A DNA stretch of 64,000 nucleotides from assembly GCF_000285495.1 (NCBI RefSeq), contig NZ_HE610976.1, positions 490,480 through 554,479 of the forward strand, written 5' to 3'. The notes under the pieces were generated by a model. That model searched no databases and had not been told where the DNA came from. It saw only the letters and a program-made list of their open reading frames with translations. A program made the translations under genes and the position numbers. Below are positions 34,064 to 43,233 of this stretch, piece by piece. The first letter of the stretch is position 1; each line of letters opens with the position of its first letter. This stretch comes from Oceanobacillus massiliensis str. N'diop (GTDB taxonomy: Bacteria > Bacillota > Bacilli > Bacillales > Amphibacillaceae).

Positions 34064-34100
34064 TGTATACACTATACATCACTATTTTTTAAATTGTCAA
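34064..34100 (-). promoter_or_regulatory. SigA promoter with overlapping palindromic operator for the GntR operon
   Basis: On the minus strand TTGACA (34100-34095), 18 nt, TATAGT (34076-34071). The palindrome TGTATAGTGTATACA (TGTATA-N3-TATACA, 34078-34064) covers the -10, as expected for self-repression by a GntR/FCD protein. Confidence 0.8.
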
Positions 34101-34177
34101 TAAACATTTAATATTTTATTAATTTTATGTTAGGTTTTCTGACATATTAGAATGGGATAGGTAGAGAAACGAAGATT

Positions 34178-34690
34178 TTACGCAATTTAGCGGAATTAAT
34201 ACGATAAACTGCGGGATTCTTGCCGCGCTTCTGCAACGCTCCCCTTTTTTCGGCGAAACGCGGAATTAGTTGCTGTTTCCGCGGAATTATCTCGAAAAGC
34301 GCGGAATTATGCGCAATTTCGCGGAATTATTCTATTTAGCGCGGAATTAATGCGATAAACCGCGGAATCCCCGCCAGCGCTCCTGCAGCGCACCCCTTTT
34401 TTCGGCGAAACGCGGAATTAGTTGCTGTTTTCGCGGAATTATCCGTAAAAGCGCGGAATTATCTCAAAAACCGCGGATTTATTCTGTTTAGCGCGGAATT
34501 ATCTCGAAAAACCGCGGAATCCCTGCCAGCGCGCCTGCAACGCTCTCCTTTTTTCGGCGAAACGCGGAATTAGTTGCTGTTTCCGCGGAATTATCTCGAA
34601 AAGCGCGGAATTGTGCGCAATTTCGCGGAATTATTCTATTTAGCACGGAATTAATGCGATAAACCGCGGAATCCCTGCTGTACTACTGCA
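34178..34690 (+). repeat. Phased repeat array R4 (CGCGGAATTA) with about 150-bp superunits
   Basis: Repeated CGCGGAATTA cores at about 20-bp steps. Three superunits of about 150 bp each contain TTTTTTCGGCGAAACGCGGA (near 34249, 34402 and 34553) and a CCGCGGAATCCC / CAGCGC C-rich segment. A GC-rich tail continues to about 34800. It lies between divergent promoters (GntR operon and lactonase). No gene is seen in 34101-34946. Confidence 0.92.
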
Positions 34691-34946
34691 ACGTGCCCCT
34701 GCGCCGCTCTCTTGCAATGCGCCTCCGCCCCGCTCTCGCAACGCGCTCCCGCCCCGATCCTGCAGTATCCACCCGTTTTCGACTTCAGCCCGCGGCCGGG
34801 ACCTCTCCTCTACTCTCACAAATCAATATAATTTGCCTTTATCCATAATAGTTAGGTACTATTGATTTATTAGAAGTATTTCTTTCGTTGTTAAATGTAT
34901 GCGGCTACATTCAATCATTCATACTAAAAAAGGGAGCGTTATATCA

Positions 34947-35993
34947 ATGAAATATACGGGGTATATTGGCACTTATACGAAGAAGGATAGCAAAGGGATT
35001 TATTCATTTTCACTTGATACCGATGAGGCGAAGCTAACAGATGTAAAACTTGCGGCGGAGATTGGCGGTCCAACTTATTTGAAAATTACAGATGATAAGA
35101 AGTACCTCTATTCTATTGCAAAGGACGAAGGTCAGGGTGGGGTGGCTTCTTATGCCATTGATCAGAATACAGGAGGGCTTACATTTTTAAATCAGCAATT
35201 GGCGGATGGCCCGAATCCTTGCCATGTCAACACGGATTCAGCGCGTCGATTCTTATTCAGTGCAAATTACCATAAGGGGACGGTCGATTCCTATCTGTTA
35301 AATGAAGAAGATGGGACAATCAGCCCGGCTGTTTCCACGATCCAGCATACCGGAAGCGGCCCAGATCATAGGCAGGAGAAAGCACATGTCCATTATGCCG
35401 GCATGACACCAGATGAGAAATATTTGATTACTGTAGATTTGGGCAGCGATTTGCTGGTTACCTATACTGTCAGCGAGCAAGGGGAATTAGCGGAGGCCCA
35501 TCGTTTGGAGATCCCAGGTGGCAGCGGGCCGAGACATCTGACTTTCCATCCAAAGCGTGAAAATATTGCCTATATTATGACTGAATTCAGCTCTGAGATC
35601 ATCGTTTTAAATTATGATAGTAGTAATGGAAGCTTTTCCATCATGCAATCAATTGGAGCTATTCCTGATGATTTTACAGAAAATAACCAGGGCAGCGCAA
35701 TTCACATCACTTCCGACGGCAAATTTGTATATGCGGGTAATCGCGGTCACAATAGTATTGCTGTCTTTCGAGTAGATGATGAAAGCGGAAAACTTACATT
35801 TGTTGAGAACACTTCTACAGAAGGCGATTGGCCGCGGGATTTCGTTTTAGATCCTTCAGAGAAATTTCTCATTGCGGCAAATCAGGAGACCAATAATCTT
35901 GTGCTTTTTTCAAGAGATGCTGAGACTGGAAAATTGAAGCTATTGCAAAGCGATATAAATGCTCCAGAACCTATTTGTCTTAAATTCTTATAA
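34947..35993 (+). CDS. Lactonase family beta-propeller protein (6-phosphogluconolactonase-like)
   Basis: Cytosolic 348-residue seven-bladed propeller of the YkgB/Pgl type, which hydrolyses 6-phosphogluconolactone or related lactones. The start MKYTGYIGTYTKKDSKGIYS and the GSGPRHLTFHPK and DGKFVYAGNRGHNSIAVF segments are family hallmarks. The ATG at 34947 has GGGAG 10 nt upstream; the earlier ATG at 34899 adds a non-family extension and lacks a site. It is a single gene with a strong terminator. Confidence 0.88.
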   Translation: MKYTGYIGTYTKKDSKGIYSFSLDTDEAKLTDVKLAAEIGGPTYLKITDDKKYLYSIAKDEGQGGVASYAIDQNTGGLTFLNQQLADGPNPCHVNTDSARRFLFSANYHKGTVDSYLLNEEDGTISPAVSTIQHTGSGPDHRQEKAHVHYAGMTPDEKYLITVDLGSDLLVTYTVSEQGELAEAHRLEIPGGSGPRHLTFHPKRENIAYIMTEFSSEIIVLNYDSSNGSFSIMQSIGAIPDDFTENNQGSAIHITSDGKFVYAGNRGHNSIAVFRVDDESGKLTFVENTSTEGDWPRDFVLDPSEKFLIAANQETNNLVLFSRDAETGKLKLLQSDINAPEPICLKFL

Positions 35994-36018
35994 ACCCTAA
36001 CTATCTCATACGTAAAAA

Positions 36019-36051
36019 TTGCCCCTGATTCAATTTTGGAATCAGGGGCAA
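36019..36051 (+). terminator. Terminator of the lactonase gene
   Basis: TTGCCCCTGATTC / GAATCAGGGGCAA perfect 13-bp stem with a 7-nt loop, 26 nt past the stop codon. Confidence 0.92.
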
Positions 36052-36089
36052 AAATTTGAATACCTATATATTTTGCCACAACATCCCAT

Positions 36090-36385
36090 GCCCTGACTCT
36101 TTCTCTTCCATATACACATAACCTTTTATCTCTCTTTCCTCCACCGCCGACATACTCATAGCTTTACATCTCTTCCCTCCACCGCCCGGCATGCTCTCAA
36201 GCCTTCTCTTCCACTTCCATATCCAAATCTCCAGTCCCTCCTAACACCCATTCACCGCCCAGGCTAATTCCTTCCTTGCCCCTTTCAGCTTATACAACCA
36301 AATTTTTGCCCAGTAAAACTAATTCCCCCAGCCCCCCAACAAAACCATTTCTCCTCGATTGCAATATTCTCCATCTCTTCCCTTA
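36090..36385. other. Pyrimidine-rich gene-free stretch with an imperfect direct repeat
   Basis: The gap 36052-36620 holds no gene. Its first half is strongly C/T-rich on the plus strand. It has an imperfect repeat (TCTCTTTCCTCCACCGCCGA near 36132 and TCTTCCCTCCACCGCCCGGC near 36171). I looked for a T-box leader before proI and saw none. Confidence 0.5.
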
Positions 36386-36620
36386 TTAGATTTATAAAAC
36401 TTGTCTTCCATTATTTCACCTTCCATATATAACGATGAGAACGGATATAGGACTCTCAGTAAGGATTAAAGCCATATATCTTCCGATGTTACCGCTTACT
36501 TTAACTATTTGAGCCATATACACCCGACTTATGTAAAAACACTTGAACTATAAATTGAGAGTGTTACCCTAGTAGACGGCTTAAGAAAACGGAAATCAAA
36601 AATTAGGAGTGTATTTCATT

Positions 36621-37457
36621 TTGAATAACAAACGGATTGCATTTTTGGGCGCAGGTAATATGGCAGAGGCAATTATTTCAGGATTTGTCCAATCAGGAAA
36701 ATTGAATGCTGAGCAAATTACCGTTACAAACCGAAGCAATATTGAGCGTTTGAGTGAATTAAAAGACAAATATGGCATTGAAGCCGTGACAAAGGATCAA
36801 CTAGATTATAAGACAATAGATATATTTATTTTGGCGATGAAACCGAAAGACATTGATGGTGTATTGGAAGACTTGCATGAGAAAATCACCGCCGATCAAT
36901 TACTCATTTCTGTGTTGGCAGGCATCTCAACATCGTACATGGAAGATGGCCTGAACGACCGCCAGCGGGTAATTCGGGTCATGCCGAACACTTCCAGCAT
37001 GATTCAAGAATCGGCTACTGCAGTTTCCCCGGGGAAATTTGTGGATATGGACCAGCTGAAAATGGCGAAAGAATTGATGAATTGCATTGGGGAAGCGTAT
37101 CTCATTGACGAAGACATGATGGATATATACACGGGTATAGCAGGCAGTGGCCCGGCTTATTTTTACAAGCTAATGGAGCATATGGAAGAAGCTGGCCATG
37201 AAGCTGGAATGGAACGGGAATTGGCACGTAAAATTGGCGCGCAAACACTGTATGGCGCCGCGAAGATGATTATAGATCAAGAAGAGACACCGGCGGAACT
37301 CAGAAGAAATATTACGTCTCCAAACGGTACAACAGCTGCTGGACTCGATGCTCTCGACAAGTTTGGTGGCGGGAAAGCCATTGAAGAGGCAGTAAAAAGC
37401 GCTGCTTCCCGCTCGAAGGAATTAAGTAAATTAAGTAAGGAACCAGTAAAATTATAA
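36621..37457 (+). CDS. proI: Pyrroline-5-carboxylate reductase
   Basis: Cytosolic NAD(P)H-dependent enzyme for the last step of proline synthesis, about 278 residues. Rossmann motif IAFLGAGNMAEAIISGF at the N-terminus, RVMPNTSS near residue 115 and the C-terminal signature TSPNGTTAAGLDAL. The TTG at 36621 has AGGAG 11 nt upstream; a GTG at 36609 overlaps that site. First of three proline genes in order proI-proB-proA, 55 nt before proB. High-level proline synthesis would fit an osmotolerant bacillus. Confidence 0.92.
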   Translation: MNNKRIAFLGAGNMAEAIISGFVQSGKLNAEQITVTNRSNIERLSELKDKYGIEAVTKDQLDYKTIDIFILAMKPKDIDGVLEDLHEKITADQLLISVLAGISTSYMEDGLNDRQRVIRVMPNTSSMIQESATAVSPGKFVDMDQLKMAKELMNCIGEAYLIDEDMMDIYTGIAGSGPAYFYKLMEHMEEAGHEAGMERELARKIGAQTLYGAAKMIIDQEETPAELRRNITSPNGTTAAGLDALDKFGGGKAIEEAVKSAASRSKELSKLSKEPVKL

Positions 37458-37512
37458 ATGCACAGAAATATACAGCCAACAATCAGGATGACAATAAATT
37501 AGGAGTGATAAA

Positions 37513-38646
37513 GTGACACCTGACACCGAGGAAAAACGGATCGTAATTAAGATTGGAAGTAGTTCGCTGACAAGCAAGAATGGAGAAGTTAGCAGGAGAA
37601 AATTGGAAAAATTGGTAGCAGAGGTTGTCCGATTAAAAGATGATGGCCATAAGGTATTGCTCGTTTCATCAGGAGCAGTTGCAGCTGGTTATCGCAAGCT
37701 TGGCTGCCTGACCCGACCGAAAACCTTATCCGAAAAGCAAGCTGCCGCATCCATTGGTCAGGGACTGCTGATTGAAACATATTCGGATATTTTCATGTCA
37801 CACGGATATGTCGCATCCCAAATTTTAATTACACGCAGTGATTTTTCCGATGAAAACCGCTACAACAATGCCCGCAATACAATTAATGTTCTGCTTGATC
37901 GCGGCATTGTGCCAATCGTTAATGAGAATGATACCATTACGATGGACTTCCTGCGGTTCGGGGATAATGATACCCTTTCTGCAAAAGTAGCCGGACTTAT
38001 TAACGCGGATCAGCTCATCATCCTGTCTGACATCGATGGATTATATGACAGTGATCCGCGCAAAAATAAAGGTGCAAAGCTTTTAACCAAGGTGAATGAA
38101 ATCACTCCGGAAATAGAAGCATCAGCTGGGGAACCTGGCAGCGCTGTCGGAACTGGCGGAATGAAATCCAAAATTGACGCAGTGAAAATTGCGATGGCAT
38201 CCGGGATTTCTTCCTTTTTAGGAAAATCAAGCACGATCGGCATTATTTATGATGCCGTTTATAAGAATGCTCTCGGAACATATTTCAATCCTCAGGAAAA
38301 CATGGAAAATTTAAATCAGAAAAAGCAGTGGATTGCCTTTAACTCTGGACCAGAGGGGGAATTGACCATCAATCATGCTGCCAAAGAGGCAATCATCAAG
38401 AACCAAACCAATCTTAATCCATCAGACATACACAGTGTCACGGGACGTTTTAGACAAGGTGCTGTTGTAAAGATCTTTGATGTGACCGGTGAAGAAATTG
38501 GTCTTGGTGTCGTGAATTATTCTTCTAAGGCATTGGATCAATTTATCAACCATACAGCTGCCGACAACGAAAACTTTAGCAATGCCGCAATTGAAAGCGA
38601 ACAGCTCGTCTGCCGGCTCGACACCGCTGTACTTGCAGGTGTTTAA
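37513..38646 (+). CDS. proB: Glutamate 5-kinase with PUA domain
   Basis: Catalyses ATP-dependent phosphorylation of glutamate, the first step of proline synthesis. 377 residues: an amino-acid kinase domain (about 8-250, IVIKIGSSSLTSKNGEVSR at the start, NENDTITMDFLRFGDNDTLS near 137, GTGGMKSKIDAVKIAM near 215) and a C-terminal PUA domain (about 275-360). The GTG start follows AGGAG by 7 nt. It lies 21 nt upstream of the proA start. Confidence 0.95.
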   Translation: MTPDTEEKRIVIKIGSSSLTSKNGEVSRRKLEKLVAEVVRLKDDGHKVLLVSSGAVAAGYRKLGCLTRPKTLSEKQAAASIGQGLLIETYSDIFMSHGYVASQILITRSDFSDENRYNNARNTINVLLDRGIVPIVNENDTITMDFLRFGDNDTLSAKVAGLINADQLIILSDIDGLYDSDPRKNKGAKLLTKVNEITPEIEASAGEPGSAVGTGGMKSKIDAVKIAMASGISSFLGKSSTIGIIYDAVYKNALGTYFNPQENMENLNQKKQWIAFNSGPEGELTINHAAKEAIIKNQTNLNPSDIHSVTGRFRQGAVVKIFDVTGEEIGLGVVNYSSKALDQFINHTAADNENFSNAAIESEQLVCRLDTAVLAGV

Positions 38647-38667
38647 TACTATTTGAGGAGGAGTTTG

Positions 38668-39927
38668 ATGACAGTCATTCATAAAGTGAACGTCGAAGAA
38701 CAGGCAATTTTGGCCAAGAAGGCTGCCAAGACTTTATCATTACTGACCACCGAAGAAAAGAATGAAGCACTGCATACCATAGCCGATGTGCTGGATGCTG
38801 AATATGCAACAATCATTGCTGCGAATAAGGAAGACCTTGCTCAAGGCATAGAAAAAGGCTATAACAATGCCTATATGGACCGATTGAGCCTCACAAAAGA
38901 ACGGATTCAGGACTTTGCACAAGGCCTGCGCGAGGTAGCGGATCTTGAAGACCCAACTGGAATCGTGGATTCTGATTGGACCTTGGATAACGGACTGAAT
39001 GTACAAAAGATTACCGTTCCCCTCGGAGTTATCGGCATGATTTACGAAGCACGTCCAAATGTAACCGTTGATGCAACAGGGCTTGCCTTGAAATCTGGAA
39101 ACGCAATTGTACTAAAAGGTGGATCTTCTGCAATCCATTCAAACCAGAAAATCGTAGAAGTCATCCACCGCGGACTCGAACAGACAAAAATACCAAAAGA
39201 TGCCGTACAATTTATCGCAAGTACCGACCGGGAAGCAACACAGCAATTATTCACCATGAAACAGCATATCGATGTGCTGATTCCCCGTGGTGGCGGTTCA
39301 CTCATTCAGGCAGTTGTTGACAATGCCACTGTACCAGTTCTGGAAACCGGAGTAGGGAACTGCCATATTTACATTGATGCAGATGCAGATGTAAATAAAG
39401 CCCTGGCAATTCTGGTCAATGCCAAAACAGACCGCCCCGCTGTCTGTAACGCGGCAGAAACCGCAATTATTCATAAAAACTGGTTCGAAAAAAATAAAGA
39501 TGCCCTTGTATCGACTTTGTCAGAAAATAACATTGCCGTCCATGGCGACGAAACCGCCATGCAAGCTATTCCTGGCGCAATTCCTGCCGGAGAAGAAGAC
39601 TGGGCCAATGAATATCTAAGTACAGATATTGCCATCAAAATAGTAAGCAGTGCCGATGAAGCCATTGAACATATTGATGAATACGGAACAAAGCACTCTG
39701 AAGCAATTATCACAGAAAACAAAGAGGTCGCTGTCAAATTCATGAAGCTGGTCGATGCAGCCGCATTGTATCATAATGCCTCCACCCGCTTCACCGACGG
39801 AAGTGCACTGGGATTCGGTGCTGAAATTGGGATTTCGACCCAAAAGCTGCATGCACGCGGCCCAATGGGACTGCCTGCATTGACAACAATTAAATATTTA
39901 ATGAATGGAAATGGGCAAGTTAGGTAG
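38668..39927 (+). CDS. proA: Glutamate-5-semialdehyde dehydrogenase (gamma-glutamyl phosphate reductase)
   Basis: Second enzyme of proline synthesis, 419 residues, ALDH fold. Catalytic Cys lies in RPAVCNAAET (near 257); GVIGMIYEARPNVTVDA and FTDGSALGFGAEIGISTQKL are diagnostic. The ATG at 38668 follows GAGGAGG; an upstream ATG at 38653 overlaps the proB end and is not needed. Forms a complex with ProB in the family. Last gene of the operon. Confidence 0.95.
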   Translation: MTVIHKVNVEEQAILAKKAAKTLSLLTTEEKNEALHTIADVLDAEYATIIAANKEDLAQGIEKGYNNAYMDRLSLTKERIQDFAQGLREVADLEDPTGIVDSDWTLDNGLNVQKITVPLGVIGMIYEARPNVTVDATGLALKSGNAIVLKGGSSAIHSNQKIVEVIHRGLEQTKIPKDAVQFIASTDREATQQLFTMKQHIDVLIPRGGGSLIQAVVDNATVPVLETGVGNCHIYIDADADVNKALAILVNAKTDRPAVCNAAETAIIHKNWFEKNKDALVSTLSENNIAVHGDETAMQAIPGAIPAGEEDWANEYLSTDIAIKIVSSADEAIEHIDEYGTKHSEAIITENKEVAVKFMKLVDAAALYHNASTRFTDGSALGFGAEIGISTQKLHARGPMGLPALTTIKYLMNGNGQVR

Positions 39928-39949
39928 ACTGTTCATTATTAGATATATG

Positions 39950-39995
39950 GCGCATGTCCTCCGGCTATTTAGCGGCTGGGGGACTGCGCTTTTTA
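39950..39995 (+). terminator. Terminator of the pro operon
   Basis: GCGCATGTCCTCCGGCT pairs with AGCGGCTGGGGGACTGCGC (with internal mismatches) and is followed by T5. Confidence 0.85.
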
Positions 39996-40107
39996 TTTTT
40001 ACTGAGTTATTTTTATTAGGCTCTTTTCGTAAGTATTGTTGTTATCTCTAACATTGTATTTGATAGAAACAGCGATGTAACAGGAAATGATTGGTGTCTT
40101 ATCCCCA

Positions 40108-40256
40108 CTGCGGAAATACACTGCGCTTTCCGCGGGCTCGCGATGAGCCAGGGTACTACTTGCGTTTACTTCTTTGTTCCCTTGCACCGAGGAAGCATAC
40201 TACAGAGCGTTACTGGCAGACGCAGGTGCATCTAGTGGGGTCTTAGCGTCTTCAGT
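40108..40256. repeat. Bacillar hairpin repeat element, copy A (diverged)
   Basis: Starts GCGGAAATACACTGCGCTTT and CCGCGGGCTCGCG, ends TGGGGTCTTAGCGTCTTC; the middle differs from copy B. This belongs to the widespread bacillar intergenic repeats with a GCTTTCCGCGGGC / GGGGTCTT / CCCGCAGGAG pattern. Confidence 0.75.
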
Positions 40257-40347
40257 TTTTCTTAAGACAAAAAAGTCAAAGTGAATTTCCTCATTTCTAT
40301 GCTGTTCTGTCAATTATTTATAGAAATTATATTGTGGTAATCTCCGC

Positions 40348-40476
40348 TCCGGAAATACACTGCGCTTTCCGCGGGCTCGCGCTAAGCCTCCTCGCTCGCA
40401 AAGTTCGCTCTCTGTGGGGTCTTAGCGTCTTCGCTTTTCCCGCAGGAGTCTCCGTGTATTTCCTCCGCTAAGATTA
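40348..40476. repeat. Bacillar hairpin repeat element, copy B
   Basis: Long imperfect palindrome bounded by GGAAATACAC and GTGTATTTCC, containing CTTTCCGCGGGCTCGCGCTA, GTGGGGTCTTAGCGTCTTCG and TTTTCCCGCAGGAGTC. It shares its first 35 bases almost exactly with copy A. Confidence 0.85.
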
Positions 40477-40514
40477 AGCTTTCTGAATCAAATTGCTGAT
40501 ATTCGATTATTAAG

Positions 40515-40645
40515 CTGATTATTGGAGCGCAGGGCAGTCGACTCCTGCGGGAAAAGCAACAGGTGAAGATCCCGCAAGAAGCCGGGCTTGCTTCTGAGGA
40601 AGCTGAAGCGGTGCCCGCGAAAAGCGACTGCCCGGAGCGGAAATC
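40515..40645. repeat. Bacillar hairpin repeat element, copy C, inverted orientation
   Basis: GGGCAGTCGACTCCTGCGGG at one end and CCCGCGAAAAGCGACTGCCC at the other form the stem; GAAGATCCCGCAAGAAGC is internal. Opposite orientation to copy B. With copies A and B it fills the gene-free gap 39996-40720. Confidence 0.85.
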
Positions 40646-40720
40646 GGGCATTGCTGTTACGTCGCAGTTTATATATTTTATGTAAAAACAACAATCTTTG
40701 AGAAAACAGCCTTTTATTAA

Positions 40721-40753
40721 AAAAGAATCAGAGAATAGAGCTCTGATTCCTTC
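40721..40753 (-). terminator. Terminator of the M20 amidohydrolase gene
   Basis: AAGGAATCAGAGCTCTATTC then TCTGATTCTTTTTT on the minus strand: 10-bp stem with a T-run, 21 nt past the stop codon at 40774. Confidence 0.85.
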
Positions 40754-40773
40754 TTCAACACAATGGTCCCTTC

Positions 40774-42066
40774 TTACCCTTCCATCATGTCTTCAATAAA
40801 CGCCTTCAATACATGTACCGTCTGAATGCAATCATTCAGACTCGACCATTCCTCTGGTGTATGGCTAATCCCGTCTTTGCTTCTTGTAAAAATCATCGCG
40901 ACTGGGAGCTCCTCGCCAAGTATCATAGAATCATGTCCGGCACCGCTTGGTATGTAGGTTGGGTTGATATCGAACTTTTTCATTGCGGTTGCCAATCTTT
41001 CCTGCATGGTCTTTGCAATCGGTAATGGTTTTATTCTCGTATTGATATTCCATGTTACCTCAATTCCTCTATTTGCAGCGATTTCTTCGGCCTTTTGGCA
41101 AATCTGATCCAAGAGACTGTCGCGGGATTCTTCGGTGATGTCCCGGATATCCACCATAATATTAACCTCTTGTGCAATGACATTTACACCATTTGGGATG
41201 ACATCCAATTTACCGACTGTTGCGACGGCAGTTTGACTGACTTGTCTTGGCAAAGTTTCAATTTCCTGTACAAACATACCAGCTGCGATAACCGGATCTT
41301 TCCTGCCTTCCATAGGCGTATTGCCTGCATGTCCTGCTTTTCCCTTGAATGAAACTTCCAGCCAGGATGGTCCTGCAATGCCACTTACAATTCCTGCCGG
41401 TTCGTCTTGCTTTTCCAATATCAGCCCTTGTTCGATATGAACCTCGACAAACATCTGAATAGCCCTTGTTCTATAATGGGGATCTAAGAAAGCTTGTCGA
41501 TTACTTCCATAGTCCTTAATAATTTCATCAAAGGTTTGTCCGCCTTTATCGATCAGTTGATCCAATTCCGCACTTGTGATTTTGCCAACAAAAGAGCGGC
41601 TTCCCGTTAGCCCTGCCTTAAATCTGGATCCCTCTTCGTCTGTAAAAATGGCTACTTCATATGGAATGGGTGGTATGTAACGTGTATCATTCCAGGCTTC
41701 GACAATCTCAAGCGCTGCGAGCACCCCTAATGGGCCATCAAAATTTCCGCCATTTGGCACACTATCAAGATGGGAGCCTGACATGACAGCAGGGGCCTCC
41801 TGCTTACCTTCCAATCTACCGAAAACATTACCGGCCCCATCTATCGTAATAGAAAGACCCGCTTCCTTCATCCAGCCGATGACCAGTTCCTTCGCTTGTT
41901 TTTCTTCTATCGAATAGCCAAGCCTTGTTACGCCACCGTTTTCTGCAGCGCCAATTTTCGAGAGTGCGTCTAATCTGGCGGCAAGTCTCTCACCGTTTAC
42001 CCCGGAATGGCTTAAGCTAACGTCATACCCATCCAGTAAGTTTTTTAGAAATATTGTAGATTCCAT
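40774..42066 (-). CDS. M20 family Zn-dependent amidohydrolase (N-carbamoylase/allantoate amidohydrolase type)
   Basis: Cytosolic enzyme of 430 residues that hydrolyses N-carbamoyl amino acids, allantoate or ureidoglycolate-like substrates. Metal-site motifs: SGSHLDSVPNGGNFDGPLG (His and Asp), FTDEEGSRFK (Glu/Glu) and a C-terminal PSGAGHDSM with the last His. The lid/dimerisation domain is present (AGHAGNTPMEGRKDP). The ATG at 42066 follows AAAGGGGAC; the open frame extends another 49 codons upstream without a site. No pyrimidine or purine catabolism genes are adjacent, so the substrate stays open. Confidence 0.87.
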   Translation of the reverse strand: MESTIFLKNLLDGYDVSLSHSGVNGERLAARLDALSKIGAAENGGVTRLGYSIEEKQAKELVIGWMKEAGLSITIDGAGNVFGRLEGKQEAPAVMSGSHLDSVPNGGNFDGPLGVLAALEIVEAWNDTRYIPPIPYEVAIFTDEEGSRFKAGLTGSRSFVGKITSAELDQLIDKGGQTFDEIIKDYGSNRQAFLDPHYRTRAIQMFVEVHIEQGLILEKQDEPAGIVSGIAGPSWLEVSFKGKAGHAGNTPMEGRKDPVIAAGMFVQEIETLPRQVSQTAVATVGKLDVIPNGVNVIAQEVNIMVDIRDITEESRDSLLDQICQKAEEIAANRGIEVTWNINTRIKPLPIAKTMQERLATAMKKFDINPTYIPSGAGHDSMILGEELPVAMIFTRSKDGISHTPEEWSSLNDCIQTVHVLKAFIEDMMEG

Positions 42067-42215
42067 AATAGTCCCCTTTCGATGAAAAATTCGGATGTCT
42101 TTCCTGATTAATTTCAAAAATGATATAATTCTTATTTTATAGGAATGGACTTGTTTTAAAAAGGATAAGTTTTCTTTATATCCATATGGACTTCCACATT
42201 TCTGATTCAGCAAAA

Positions 42216-42244
42216 AACCTGCACTCTATTCCCAAGTGCAGGTT
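42216..42244 (-). terminator. Terminator of the pgcA-LCP operon
   Basis: AACCTGCACT / AGTGCAGGTT perfect stem, T6 on the minus strand side, 22 nt after the LCP stop codon. Confidence 0.88.
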
Positions 42245-42265
42245 GTCTATTTTTCTATTTCTTTA

Positions 42266-43216
42266 TTACGAATCCATTTCTGCAATCATCTCATGTACCT
42301 TGGCAAGCTCTTCGTCAGGTACCTGATAGTAATAGATTCCATCAATTGTTGTTCCGCTGCCTTGCAGCATATAATTTGAAGAATTCCTTCGTACATTTGC
42401 ATAATTTAACAGTAGATCCTTCATATCGTCAAAGTCCATATTGGTAGCCATATTATTGCCGAGCACATCTATGACACTGTTGATCTTTCCTACAGATGCT
42501 ACGCTTGCTCCCTTATCAATAATTGCCCCGATAACCTTGCGCTGACGCTCTGTACGTCCGAAATCTCCTTGAGGATCTTTATGTCGCATACGGACAAAGC
42601 CCATCGTTTGAGCTCCATCCATAGTAAGTTCACCTTCTGCGTAATGATAGCCTTCTTGGTAAAATCCTTCATCAATCCAATCAATCTCATTCTGCACTGT
42701 AATCTCTCCAAGTGAATCAATGAGATCTGCCAAACCTTCCATATTCATCTCAACATAATAATCGAGTTCGATATCAAGTAAATCTTCTACTGTGGAAATG
42801 GACATATCTGTTCCACCAAATGCATAAGCATGGTTGATTTTGTCCTCAAAGCCTTTGCCGACAATCATCGTCCTCGTATCACGCGGTATGCTTACGAGCT
42901 GCATTTTTTCATTCTTCTGATCCAAGGAAAGGACCATTAATGCATCCGACCGCCCACCATCACTCCCGCGCTTATCTACGCCAAGCAATAAGATGTTTAA
43001 GGATTCCTTTTCCTCAATTTTTTGCTTGCCTACTTTTTCATCAATTGCAGTTACCTTTTGATGCATCTGCTCATTGACAGCGCCTTTTGCATTGTCATAA
43101 ATAGAATAGGCATAAATTCCAACACCCAAAACTAAAACTAACAGCACGGATAAAGTTATTTTTAACCAAAGGCGTCTTGGTTTTCTACGCTTGCCAGCTC
43201 TCTTTTCCCCTGCCAT
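42266..43216 (-). CDS. LCP (LytR-CpsA-Psr) family cell wall polymer ligase
   Basis: Membrane-anchored enzyme of 316 residues that transfers teichoic acid or other anionic polymers from lipid carrier to peptidoglycan. Short basic cytosolic N-terminus (KRAGKRRKPRR), one helix (about 20-40), then the LCP domain with LLLGVDKRGSDGGRSDALMV (Asp/Arg site near 75-90), SIPRDTRTMI (Arg near 113) and RMRHKDPQGDFGRTERQRK (near 210). The ATG at 43216 is well spaced from AAAGGA. It lies 18 nt downstream of pgcA, so the two form an operon linking sugar phosphate supply and wall polymer attachment. Confidence 0.9.
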   Translation of the reverse strand: MAGEKRAGKRRKPRRLWLKITLSVLLVLVLGVGIYAYSIYDNAKGAVNEQMHQKVTAIDEKVGKQKIEEKESLNILLLGVDKRGSDGGRSDALMVLSLDQKNEKMQLVSIPRDTRTMIVGKGFEDKINHAYAFGGTDMSISTVEDLLDIELDYYVEMNMEGLADLIDSLGEITVQNEIDWIDEGFYQEGYHYAEGELTMDGAQTMGFVRMRHKDPQGDFGRTERQRKVIGAIIDKGASVASVGKINSVIDVLGNNMATNMDFDDMKDLLLNYANVRRNSSNYMLQGSGTTIDGIYYYQVPDEELAKVHEMIAEMDS

Positions 43217-43233
43217 CTTCATCTTCCTTTACT

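Noticed and set aside
36420..36620. T-box or other riboswitch before proI
   Set aside because: No T-box bulge sequence, specifier structure or terminator/antiterminator pair was found.
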